Source: Niabella sp.
GTDB taxonomy: Bacteria > Bacteroidota > Bacteroidia > Chitinophagales > Chitinophagaceae
NCBI GenBank assembly: GCA_017744715.1
Contig: JAGIAT010000005.1
Coordinates: 292,463-356,462 of the forward strand
Direction of reading: 5' to 3'
Length of the DNA stretch: 64,000 bases
Of the stretch, positions 46,268-54,685 are shown piece after piece. The first letter of the stretch is position 1, and each line of letters opens with the position of its first letter. The notes under the pieces were generated by a model that searched no databases, was not told the DNA's origin, and worked only from the letters and a program-made list of their open reading frames with translations. The translations under genes and the position numbers were made by a program.

Positions 46268-46346
46268 TAAGTGTATTCAACACATACAGAGTTCCTCTCT
46301 TTTATCTGATAATTAATGCGTAATGAGAATAATATTACTATATAAA

Positions 46347-49300
46347 ATGAAAACTCATTTGTTCCGGAGGTGTTTTTCTTCTTTAAGGATTATGATTGCT
46401 GTTTATTTAATAAGCGGCATTGCATTCCAACTTTACGCCCAGCCCCCGGTAAATCGTCCTAATTATGGGACCGGCACTCCTATTAATTACGTTCGTACAT
46501 GGACGGCGACGGCGCCCACGAGTAATTCGGATAGTTTAATAAAGTCGGGCATATTTAAGGTTAAGGAAGCCACGCAGTATTTTGATGGTTTAGGCCGTCC
46601 GTTGCAAACGGTGGTAAAGAAAGGTGCGCTGGCCACGAATGCGGCCAATATCCTGGATACTTCGGGGGCTAAAGACCTGGTGACCCCGGTGCTCTATGAT
46701 GAATTTGGGCGGGAGCAGTATAAGTTCTCACCCTTTGCTGCTAACAATGCCGGGGGTAACAGCTCGGTTTCCGATGGCCAATTTAAGCTAAACCCTTTTG
46801 CCCAACAGGATCAGTTTATGGCGGGTAAATATGGCAGCCAGGGGGAGAGCAACTATTACAGCCAGACGGTGTTTGAAGCCTCTCCCTTAAACCGGGTACA
46901 GGAGCAGTTTGCCCCGGGTAAGAACTGGGCGGGCAGCTGGCAGGCCACTACAGAGGAAACGCGGCATAGCATCAAGAGCAAATACCGGATCAATACGATA
47001 CAGGACAGTGTGCGGATCTGGGAGGTAACGGATGGGCCCCTGGGCTCCGGGGGCACTGCTGTACCGGCTACAGTAACCGTGGGCCCTGGTCATACCACGG
47101 CTGTTACAGAGTATAAGGCTTCGCAAAGCATTACGTTTACGGATGGGTTCTATGCTCCTTCGGGCTCCTCGCTGCGGGCCTGGATCACCAGTGGCAGCGG
47201 CACGCCTTCAGCCATCATTACCAGCGGCTATGCCAGTAGCCGGATCTACCCGGCTGGTGAGTTATATAAAAATGTAACGGTGGATGAGCAGGGCAAGCAG
47301 GTGATCGAGTTTAAGGATAAAGAAGGGAAGGTGATCTTAAAGAAAGTGCAGCTGCTGAACACCGCCACCGATAACGGCCAGGGCAGCGGTCATGCCGGCT
47401 GGATCTGCACCTATTATATCTATGATGACCTGGGGAACCTGCGCTGCGTAATCCAACCGGAGGGAGTAAAAGCGCTGATGGGCAATGGCTGGCAGCTGAC
47501 CCCCAACCTGCAGGCCGAGCAATGCTTCCGGTATGAGTATGATGGGAGACAGCGGATGATCGTCAAACAGGTGCCCAGTGCGGCAGAAGTGGTCATGGTC
47601 TACGATGTCAGAGACCGGCTGGTGATGACGCAGGACGGTAATTTAAGAAGCCAGGGGCTCTGGAACTATACGCTGTACGATTACCTGAACCGGCCCGGTA
47701 AAACGGGGTTGGTGAACCTGAGCAATAACCCTAACAACCATTGGACCGCGGCGATGGCAAAAACGGGTGATACGAATGAAGCCGTGCAATACCCGGTCAA
47801 TGACTCATTGCAAAATGCCACGGTACTCACTGAAACCTTTTATGATGATTATGACTGGGTAACGCAGGCACCCTATGCTTCGCAGCTTCCGGCTCCCGGT
47901 CCGGTTGCCTTTTCGGACTATGACAACAGCCTGGATGCAGCAGGAGGACTGCTAACGGTTGATAACCCCAATTACCCCTATGAGCAAAAGAATGTTAAAG
48001 ACAGTCGTACTAAGGGAATGGTAACCGGCACGCGGATAAAAGTGCTCAATGACCCGGGTAACCGGTACCTGTATACCCTGAGTATCTACGATGCCAAGGG
48101 GCGGGTGATCCAGGTAAAGAGCGTGAACCAAACGGGCGGCCTGGACCTGGTGACCACGCAGTACAGCTGGAGCGGCCAGCCGCTGACCATGGTAAGCCGC
48201 GAGCAGAAAGGCGGGACTGGAGCACTTACGCTAACGACGATTACAAAGAACAGCTATGATGCGTTGGGCCGGGTAGTAAAAACCACCAAGAACGTGAGCA
48301 GCAATACGGGCCTGGGCAGTGGTGATAAGATCATCGCTGTAAACAAGTATGATGAGCTGGGCCAGCTGGTGAACAAGACCCTGGGCGCCGGTGATGCCAA
48401 TGGCACCAGTGGCGCGGAAACCCAGGCTTATGAGTACAATGTACGGGGCTGGCTACTGGGGATGAACCGTGGGTATTTAAACAATAGCGCCTCCGATAAC
48501 TTCTTTGGCTTTGACCTGGCTTATGATAAAGCCAGTAACAGCAGCATTAATACGGCACTGCAGGGTTACGCAGGCAACGGTATGTTCAATGGCAATATCA
48601 CCGGGATGACCTGGCGGGGTGCTACGGGCGCCAGGGAAATCCGGCGTTATGATTTCAGTTATGACAATACCAACCGGATCCTGAATGCCGACTTTAAGCA
48701 ATACAATGGCAGCGGTTATACGGCAACGGAAACCTTTAACAGTCGCATGGGCGATGGAAACCCTGCCAACCCGGAGAGCGCCTACGACTACAACGGCAAT
48801 ATTAAGTCCATGACCCAGCAGGGATTGGCCGGCGGTAACTCCCTGCCGATCGACCAACTGACGTACAGCTACCTGCCAGGCAGTAACAAGCTGGCAAAGG
48901 TAACGGACCTGGCGGGCGATACCCGCAGCTACCAGTTGGGCGATTTTAATGATGGTACCAACAGTGGCGATGACTATGCGTATGACATAAACGGGAATCT
49001 GACAAAAGATGAGAACAAGAATATCAGCAGCATTAGCTATAATATCTTAAATTTACCGGAGCAAATTGATGTAACCGGTAAGGGAACGATCCGTTACCAG
49101 TACGATGCAGCTGGTAACAAGCTGAGTAAGACGGTGAATGAAACCGGCCAGGGACAGAAGATAACCACCTACCTGGGCGGAATGATCTTTGAAAACGATG
49201 TATTGCAGCATGTAGCGATGGAAGAAGGGCGGTTTCGTCCGAATGGCAGTGCTTTTACGGTTGATTATTTTTTAAAGGATCATTTGGGCAATGTGCGTTC

Positions 49301-50288
49301 GATGATCAATGAGAATAAGACCCTGCTGGAGGAGACGCATTATTATCCGTTTGGGTTGACAATGAAAGGGATCTCGACTAGTGCTTTCGCGAATGTACAT
49401 AATAAAGAAAAGACGTTTCAGAATCAGCAGTTAGATGAAGACCTGGATCTGAACTGGGTACAGTTTAAATACCGAAATCATGATCCGCAGATTGGAAGGT
49501 TTATTGAAATAGATCCACTCAGTGATAAGTACACTCATAATAGTACCTACGCGTTCAGTGAAAACAAAGTTGTTCGTCATGTAGAACTGGAAGGATTGGA
49601 GTCTGCGCCCTTTGAATATATGAATGGGCGAAGGCTTACGAAAACTGAAATTGGGGTGGCTAATAAAATTGCCAGAGATATAGGAAATGGGCTTGGAAAT
49701 GTATTTGTTGGCTTGATGTCTCCCTTTAACGCGATTGCAGAAAATCATATTGCAGGGAATATTGACGATCCTGTTAAAAAGCGGGAGCATTTGCAGGCGG
49801 CTGATTATTGGGGTAAAGAAGCTCTGATAAATTACGGTGGAGGATTTCTTTTTGGGAAAGGTGTTCAGGTAATCGCAGCCAGTATGAGGTTTGGAGTGGC
49901 AACGTCTGTTTGGGGAGAAAATGCCTTGGTAAGAGGCCTTAAAATAGAACAGGCATTAGGTGGTAATCTGCCGGAAAATTTTCCTGTCATTGATAAGTTT
50001 GCTGACGGTCTAGCGACAAGTATAAAGAGTATAGATCTTACGGCAGCTACCTATGGGAAAGGAAATAACTTATTTAATACATTGAAAGGCTATGTTAATA
50101 AACTTGATGATTTTAATGGAGCGACTTTTGATAAAATGAGAATAGGAAGCAGTGATATAACAGGTAAGGCTTTAGAAGTGGCAGTGCAGCCCGGAAAAGC
50201 CACTTTAAACCAATGGGAGCAAATTGGTAATGCGATGAAATATGCAAAAGAACAAGGGATCGAATTTAAGCTCCAATTTGTAAAATAA
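46347..50288 (+). CDS. RHS-repeat polymorphic toxin (DUF6443-type) with CdiA-CT-like nuclease tip
   Basis: 1313 aa from ATG 46347 (46323 is an alternative start that adds 8 residues before the signal sequence). A signal peptide ends at LYAQ. The N-terminal DUF6443-like domain (RTWTATAP, FDGLGRPLQTV) is followed by many YD-repeat segments (YDDLGN, YDVRDR, YDALGR, YDELGQ, YDINGN, YDAAGN) and the RHS core end (HLGNVRSM, YYPFGLTMKG, RNHDPQIGRFIEIDPLSD, YAFSENKVVRHVELEGLES). After this boundary lies a variable 230-aa tip: a membrane-active-like Gly/Ala segment, then LPENFPVIDKF, ATSIKSIDLTAATY and VQPGKAT...QWEQI, a pattern of CdiA-CT/endonuclease toxins. Secretion route is unclear. The tip is AT-rich, unlike the shell. 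Confidence 0.88.
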   Translation: MKTHLFRRCFSSLRIMIAVYLISGIAFQLYAQPPVNRPNYGTGTPINYVRTWTATAPTSNSDSLIKSGIFKVKEATQYFDGLGRPLQTVVKKGALATNAANILDTSGAKDLVTPVLYDEFGREQYKFSPFAANNAGGNSSVSDGQFKLNPFAQQDQFMAGKYGSQGESNYYSQTVFEASPLNRVQEQFAPGKNWAGSWQATTEETRHSIKSKYRINTIQDSVRIWEVTDGPLGSGGTAVPATVTVGPGHTTAVTEYKASQSITFTDGFYAPSGSSLRAWITSGSGTPSAIITSGYASSRIYPAGELYKNVTVDEQGKQVIEFKDKEGKVILKKVQLLNTATDNGQGSGHAGWICTYYIYDDLGNLRCVIQPEGVKALMGNGWQLTPNLQAEQCFRYEYDGRQRMIVKQVPSAAEVVMVYDVRDRLVMTQDGNLRSQGLWNYTLYDYLNRPGKTGLVNLSNNPNNHWTAAMAKTGDTNEAVQYPVNDSLQNATVLTETFYDDYDWVTQAPYASQLPAPGPVAFSDYDNSLDAAGGLLTVDNPNYPYEQKNVKDSRTKGMVTGTRIKVLNDPGNRYLYTLSIYDAKGRVIQVKSVNQTGGLDLVTTQYSWSGQPLTMVSREQKGGTGALTLTTITKNSYDALGRVVKTTKNVSSNTGLGSGDKIIAVNKYDELGQLVNKTLGAGDANGTSGAETQAYEYNVRGWLLGMNRGYLNNSASDNFFGFDLAYDKASNSSINTALQGYAGNGMFNGNITGMTWRGATGAREIRRYDFSYDNTNRILNADFKQYNGSGYTATETFNSRMGDGNPANPESAYDYNGNIKSMTQQGLAGGNSLPIDQLTYSYLPGSNKLAKVTDLAGDTRSYQLGDFNDGTNSGDDYAYDINGNLTKDENKNISSISYNILNLPEQIDVTGKGTIRYQYDAAGNKLSKTVNETGQGQKITTYLGGMIFENDVLQHVAMEEGRFRPNGSAFTVDYFLKDHLGNVRSMINENKTLLEETHYYPFGLTMKGISTSAFANVHNKEKTFQNQQLDEDLDLNWVQFKYRNHDPQIGRFIEIDPLSDKYTHNSTYAFSENKVVRHVELEGLESAPFEYMNGRRLTKTEIGVANKIARDIGNGLGNVFVGLMSPFNAIAENHIAGNIDDPVKKREHLQAADYWGKEALINYGGGFLFGKGVQVIAASMRFGVATSVWGENALVRGLKIEQALGGNLPENFPVIDKFADGLATSIKSIDLTAATYGKGNNLFNTLKGYVNKLDDFNGATFDKMRIGSSDITGKALEVAVQPGKATLNQWEQIGNAMKYAKEQGIEFKLQFVK

Positions 50289-50294
50289 ACTACT

Positions 50295-50747
50295 ATGTCT
50301 GCAGCTACAATTTACAGGATAAAAAAGAAAGGGTATTTATTATATAGTTCGGTTAAAACAGTTAGTGGGTTTTGGATTGCCGCACCTCCATATTTTTTAA
50401 TGGCTGAAGACAATGCGAATAGTGATGCGCTTTCTAACGCAATACGAGCGATTATTAAGAATGATGACCCGGTGCGAGTTCCGGATCCCAAAGACTGGAA
50501 AGAATTTAATAGGGAGTTTGAGAATGAAACAGGGGTATCTTCAAAAGACTTGAACCGCTCTACTACAATGTGTTGTGATGTTAGTAAAAAAGACAGTGTA
50601 ATGATTTTTACCCCTACTAAACATGCTGAAAAACCAGATCGGGGCTTCTTACACAAAAGAGATGAAGAAAAGGTTTCTATTCTCTTTACAGCATCTGATC
50701 AAGAGATTTACGAAGCATTTATGCTTGCATTTAGCAGGTGTGAGTAA
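50295..50747 (+). CDS. Probable immunity protein to the RHS toxin
   Basis: 150 aa, cytoplasmic, no signal peptide, starting 6 bases after the toxin stop, as is standard for immunity genes. MSAATIYRIKKKGYLLYSS, VSGFWIAAPPYFLMAE and a C-terminal KVSILFTASDQEIYEAFMLAFSRC. Mixed alpha/beta. I do not recognise a specific immunity family, though short AT-rich genes of this type are common after CdiA and RHS toxins. It would bind and block the tip nuclease inside the producing cell. The assignment rests on position, size and composition. Confidence 0.7.
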   Translation: MSAATIYRIKKKGYLLYSSVKTVSGFWIAAPPYFLMAEDNANSDALSNAIRAIIKNDDPVRVPDPKDWKEFNREFENETGVSSKDLNRSTTMCCDVSKKDSVMIFTPTKHAEKPDRGFLHKRDEEKVSILFTASDQEIYEAFMLAFSRCE

Positions 50748-50754
50748 TTTTAGT

Positions 50755-50788
50755 AAAGCCCAGTTCGCCGGGCTTTATTATTTAGCGT
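50755..50788 (+). terminator. Rho-independent terminator of the toxin/immunity unit
   Basis: AAAGCCC (50755-50761), 8-base loop, GGGCTTT (50770-50776), followed by ATTATTTA. The stem begins 8 bases after the immunity stop, so it closes the operon. Confidence 0.8.
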
Positions 50789-51052
50789 AAGCCTGTTTAT
50801 TCCCTTCTATCGCAGGTCTGAAGCTGATGACCGTGCAATGCCGACCTGTGCTGTTCTGTAACTGGTATTACCGTTGTCAGTATAACATAAGAAGGCAGAA
50901 CGGTAGTTGGTGCCTTCTCAGTGAGAATGACAACTCCAATAGCATCAGCTAAAGCAGCAGGATCGGAGCTGTGTTGAAATATAACAAAAGCAATACTAAT
51001 ATAAATTCTGTTAAAGAAGCAATTGATTATTTGAGCAAGCGGAAGGCCCTTG
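50789..51052. other. Spacer, possible fragment of a second tip or immunity gene
   Basis: Between the terminator and the anti-sigma-like gene. On plus, about 50965-51080 reads KYNKSNTNINSVKEAIDYLSKRKALVIC and ends soon after; it is AT-rich and protein-like but has a stop just upstream and no good start. RHS and CDI loci often keep displaced tip/immunity remnants downstream. Weak evidence. Confidence 0.25.
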
Positions 51053-51730
51053 TTATATGCCGGCGCTCTGATCATCACTGTTAAACGCTTCCAATTCCTT
51101 ATAAAAGTTCATGGCTTTCATGACTGAAGCACCGCCCGAACCCGCAATCATATTCCTGAACCATTTTTTGTCCAGGTTTTCTGGTTTGTGATTTTTGTAT
51201 AACCAATAGCTGAAATAGATAAAAGAACCGGTCAGGGCTACCTGAAAAATGATGTATCCCAACCCAACGTCCTGTGGAAACCATTTATTGGTTAAATAGA
51301 AGGTGGTGTAAAAAGGGAACTGAAAACACATCGTTTTTGCGTGGCTGATTATAGATAATTGCAGTCGTGATAATTGTTGCTGAATTTCCATTATGCTGCC
51401 ATTATAATGAATATTGTTGGCCCAAACAAGATGTTTAACGTAGTCTGCAAAGCCTTTTATATTAATTAACGTGATTACCGAAACTGAAACAATAAAATAA
51501 TTCCAGGCAGCGGAGTAGTGGGACAAAGCATAAAGCAATGCATAACTTAAAAGCAGCAGATAAAGTACAAAAGCAACAATTCCCGTTGTTTTTAATGTGA
51601 TCAGTGATTTCAGAGAAATCCTGGCTTTTTCATTAATGACTTCTTTTAATAGCAATTCATTAATGGCTACTATTTTTTCGATTTTGGAATTTTGTTTCTT
51701 CCAAATGGTGATCAGTTCTGTATTTTCCAT
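51053..51730 (-). CDS. Membrane protein, probable anti-sigma partner
   Basis: 225 aa. A soluble N-terminal helical region of about 50 aa (MENTELITIWKKQNSKIEKI...) precedes four hydrophobic segments: about 50-70 (TGIVAFVLYLLLLSYALLYAL), 75-95, about 145-160 and about 160-175 (YIIFQVALTGSFIYFSYW). It starts one base after the ECF sigma factor gene, so they are almost certainly co-translated. A cytoplasmic N-terminus that holds a sigma factor at the membrane is the usual arrangement; no ZAS zinc motif or other family sign is seen. Role inferred from position. Confidence 0.6.
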   Translation of the reverse strand: MENTELITIWKKQNSKIEKIVAINELLLKEVINEKARISLKSLITLKTTGIVAFVLYLLLLSYALLYALSHYSAAWNYFIVSVSVITLINIKGFADYVKHLVWANNIHYNGSIMEIQQQLSRLQLSIISHAKTMCFQFPFYTTFYLTNKWFPQDVGLGYIIFQVALTGSFIYFSYWLYKNHKPENLDKKWFRNMIAGSGGASVMKAMNFYKELEAFNSDDQSAGI

Positions 51731-51731
51731 T

Positions 51732-52244
51732 TTATTGATTTTTAAGTTGAGTAAATTTTTGTCTGAAGCTGTTTTTGATGCGGTTTATTTTGGTAGCAAC
51801 ATTGGTTTCCGAAATGCCTATGATTTGGGAGATTTCTTTGTGGCTCTTTTCTTCCAAATAGAGGAGCATTAATGCTTTATCCAAATCTTTTAGTTGCGCA
51901 ATCATCCGTTGTAAAATACCCAGATCCGTTTCCTTATCTTCAAAACCGTCATTGTCCGGGAAATCGATAATTCCGTCCTTTAAAGAATTTGATATGTTCT
52001 TTCTGCTATTCTCTTTTCGGTAAAAGGATATGGCAACGTTCAGTGAAATTCGATATATCCAGGTAGAATGCCTGAAATGGTCGTCATAATCATCAAACGA
52101 TTTCCATAGTTGAATAATAATTTCCTGAACGAGGTCTTTCCGGTCTTCAACATTTTTGCAATACGAATTTGCAACCTTGTAAAGGATGCCTTTATGAGAC
52201 TGAACAACTGAGAGAAATATATCGGATTTATCAATCTTGTCCAT
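51732..52244 (-). CDS. ECF-type RNA polymerase sigma factor
   Basis: 170 aa, typical for sigma-70 family ECF factors. Region 2 (about 20-85): YCKNVEDRKDLVQEIIIQLWKSFDDYDD with the DLVQE/-10 contact pattern and ISLNVAISFYRKE. Region 4 (about 115-165): LYLEEKSHKEISQIIGISETNVATKINRIKNSFRQK, the helix-turn-helix for the -35 element. It directs RNA polymerase to a special promoter set, probably released by the membrane protein encoded one base downstream. No obvious target operon is identifiable here. Confidence 0.93.
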   Translation of the reverse strand: MDKIDKSDIFLSVVQSHKGILYKVANSYCKNVEDRKDLVQEIIIQLWKSFDDYDDHFRHSTWIYRISLNVAISFYRKENSRKNISNSLKDGIIDFPDNDGFEDKETDLGILQRMIAQLKDLDKALMLLYLEEKSHKEISQIIGISETNVATKINRIKNSFRQKFTQLKNQ

Positions 52245-53114
52245 TTTTGTTATCTATCAGCGTGTTAACCGACGTTAATTTGTGCTTGCTGTTTTTTCTG
52301 TTTTCGATTCCATTAAATCATTAGACGTATAACTTTCTATTTTTCTAATTATTCGCACAAAGGGTGAAAATATCACAGTCCGTAAAAAATATTTTTCGGA
52401 CAGCCGTCTTTATGCTTGTCTGGTCCTAACATGTTTCATGTATCGGGTTCTAATGACTAACCTAAAAATGGAGGATATCGAAAACTGTAAAATTAATTAT
52501 ATCGTCTGTCCAAATCATCCCCTCATTAAGTCTATTTTAGTCATCTTTAGGCCCGTTATCCGTCAATATCTTTGACAGAACAAACCGGTAAACGCCGCCG
52601 GTTGTTCAAATAGAAAATAAACCGTGGAACAGCGGGGGCTGGAAAGCATACCCGAAACACTTTGGTCCCGGTTTCAATCGATATACATAATGACGGTCAA
52701 AGGACGGTATTCGTAGCGGCACACAGATATGCTTCGATTAGAGGTACATCGGGCAGCGTATGACCAATACAGTGCGGATTTTATCGCTGCGATCAAATTG
52801 TTCAACTCTGCATTACGGAATAAAAACCAGATAGTGGCCCGTATGCATCGGGTTTCCGGGCTTGTTGGTTTGGAGCAGTGCCGGGAATCGCTCTATGAAC
52901 ATAAACACTCCGGGCGCAGCAGGTTACCGGTACTTTTAACAAACCTTCAAAAAATAACCGGGAATAATTTTATTCTTGGTGCCTGTTATGCTAAATTCAC
53001 TATTAAAATGGTCGTTGATGCGCACACAGGGATGCCCGATAGTACCGGTTCTTACCGTATATTGCATTTAATAATGACGTGTATCTTCTGCTGTTTTAAG
53101 TTAAAAACCTGGTA
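52245..53114. other. Divergent spacer sigma factor / mla operon
   Basis: 870 bases. An open plus frame at 52729-53115 has a hydrophobic Cys-rich end and no family, and a likely promoter for mlaE overlaps its end: TTG (53062-53064), 17 bases, TATCTTCT (53082-53089). I treat it as non-coding. AT-rich near the sigma gene. Confidence 0.4.
53062..53089 (+). promoter_or_regulatory. Candidate promoter of the mla operon
   Basis: TTG at 53062-53064, 17-base spacer, TATCTTCT at 53082-53089 (two mismatches from TAnnTTTG; the tRNA promoter has TATCTTCG). It ends 25 bases before the mlaE start. Confidence 0.35.
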
Positions 53115-53906
53115 ATGGAACCTATTGAACAATCAGACAAACCGGTTATTTCGAAACGCATTGATGGTTTCTTTATTACCGTTTACGAAATTTTCGGGTT
53201 TATAACCCGGTTTTTCCGGGAACTGTTACGGCGTCCTTTTGAAACAAAGGAATTCATCCGCCAGTGTTTTTATATCGGCAATAAATCGCTGCCGCTGATC
53301 AGTTTGACCGGCTTTATTACCGGGCTGGTGTTTACCAAACAATCGCGTCCTTCCCTGGCGGAATTCGGCGCCACTTCCTGGCTTCCTTCGTTGATATCGA
53401 TTGCCATCGTACGCGCGCTGGCTCCACTGGTAACGGCGCTGATCTGTGCCGGCCGTGTGGGATCAAGCATGGGCGCCGAGCTGGCCTCCATGAAAGTGAC
53501 CGAGCAGATCGATGCAATGGAGGTTTCTGCCATTAACCCCTTCAAGTACCTGGTGATGACGCGGGTGTTGGCCTGCACCGTATGCCTGCCGCTGCTGATG
53601 TGCTATAACGGGATCATCGCTCTCGTGGGTGCTTTTGTAGACATTCACCTCAACGAGCAAACAAGCATGGCTACGTTCGTACAGAATGCATTTACGAATA
53701 TTTCGTTCCTGGATCTTGCCGCTTCCCTGGTGAAAGCACTGATTTATGGCTTTACGATCGGTATTGTCAGCTGCTATCAGGGCTTTCATGCCACCCAGGG
53801 TACGGAGGGCGTTGGCAAATCTGCCAATGTATCTGTGGTGGTTTCCATGTTCCTGATCTTTATAGAAGAGGTGATTATTGTTCAACTGGTGAATATGATA
53901 CGATAA
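53115..53906 (+). CDS. mlaE: MlaE-family lipid ABC transporter permease
   Basis: 263 aa inner-membrane permease, about five helices. The family signature ICAGRVGSSMGAELASMKVTEQIDAMEV is at about 115-142, followed by NPFKYLVMTRVLACTVCLPLL. Together with the MlaF-type ATPase and MCE-domain protein that follow (gaps of 2 and 3 bases) it forms the MlaFED-type complex that moves phospholipids between inner and outer membrane, keeping outer-membrane asymmetry. MlaB and MlaC are not present, as usual in Bacteroidota. The symbol is by family homology. Confidence 0.95.
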   Translation: MEPIEQSDKPVISKRIDGFFITVYEIFGFITRFFRELLRRPFETKEFIRQCFYIGNKSLPLISLTGFITGLVFTKQSRPSLAEFGATSWLPSLISIAIVRALAPLVTALICAGRVGSSMGAELASMKVTEQIDAMEVSAINPFKYLVMTRVLACTVCLPLLMCYNGIIALVGAFVDIHLNEQTSMATFVQNAFTNISFLDLAASLVKALIYGFTIGIVSCYQGFHATQGTEGVGKSANVSVVVSMFLIFIEEVIIVQLVNMIR

Positions 53907-53908
53907 CT

Positions 53909-54682
53909 ATGAAATCTTTTATTCCCGATATCGACAGGCAGCAAACGGTGATCTCCATCGGCGGGCTGTACAAATCGTTTGGCAGCAATCATGTGCTGCG
54001 TGGGGTAGACCTGGATCTGCACCGCGGAGAGAACATCGTGGTGCTGGGGCGTTCCGGAACAGGTAAGTCGGTTCTGATAAAAGTGATCGTTGGATTGCTG
54101 TATCCTGATGCCGGCACGGTAAGCGTACTGGGGCAGGAGGTGCCGGAACTGGATGCCCGCGCGCTGCGCGACCTGCGCCTGAAAGTGGGTTTCTGTTTTC
54201 AGCATGGGGCATTATATGACAGCATGACGGTAGGCGAAAACCTGGCCTTCCCGCTGAAACGGAATGAACCGGGCATGAGCCGTACAGAGCGCAATAAACG
54301 CATAGAAATGGTGCTGGAAGCCATCGGGCTTTCCCAAACCATCGACCAGATGCCGGCCGAGCTATCCGGCGGGCAGCGCAAGCGCATCGGCATTGGCCGT
54401 ACACTTATACTTCGCCCGGAAATCATGTTGTATGATGAACCTACTGCCGGACTGGATCCCATTACCTGCACGGAGATCAATGACCTGATCAATGAAGTAC
54501 AGCACCGGTTCAATACCAGCTCCATCATTATTACGCATGATCTCACCTGCGCCAAATCCACCGGCGACACCATCGCCGTACTGAAAGAAGGACGGTTTAT
54601 ACGGCAGGGCAACTTTAATGATGTATTCAGTTCCGATGAGGAACTGATCCGAGAATTTTATGAGTATAACTTTATTCAATAA
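53909..54682 (+). CDS. mlaF: MlaF-family ABC transporter ATP-binding protein
   Basis: 257 aa. A single ABC ATPase domain: Walker A GRSGTGKSVL (about 49-58), Q-loop near FCFQHGALYDSMTVGENLAFPL, signature LSGGQRKRIGIGRTL (about 150), Walker B EIMLYDEPTAGLD, H-loop IITHDL. FCFQHGALYDSMTV is typical of MlaF/Ttg2A. It drives lipid transport with the permease encoded 2 bases upstream. Confidence 0.96.
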   Translation: MKSFIPDIDRQQTVISIGGLYKSFGSNHVLRGVDLDLHRGENIVVLGRSGTGKSVLIKVIVGLLYPDAGTVSVLGQEVPELDARALRDLRLKVGFCFQHGALYDSMTVGENLAFPLKRNEPGMSRTERNKRIEMVLEAIGLSQTIDQMPAELSGGQRKRIGIGRTLILRPEIMLYDEPTAGLDPITCTEINDLINEVQHRFNTSSIIITHDLTCAKSTGDTIAVLKEGRFIRQGNFNDVFSSDEELIREFYEYNFIQ

Positions 54683-54685
54683 TAT

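Noticed and set aside
52729..53115. Open plus-strand frame of 128 codons before mlaE
   Set aside because: No known family, a Cys/Phe-rich end unlike a natural protein, and a likely mla promoter lies inside its last 60 bases.
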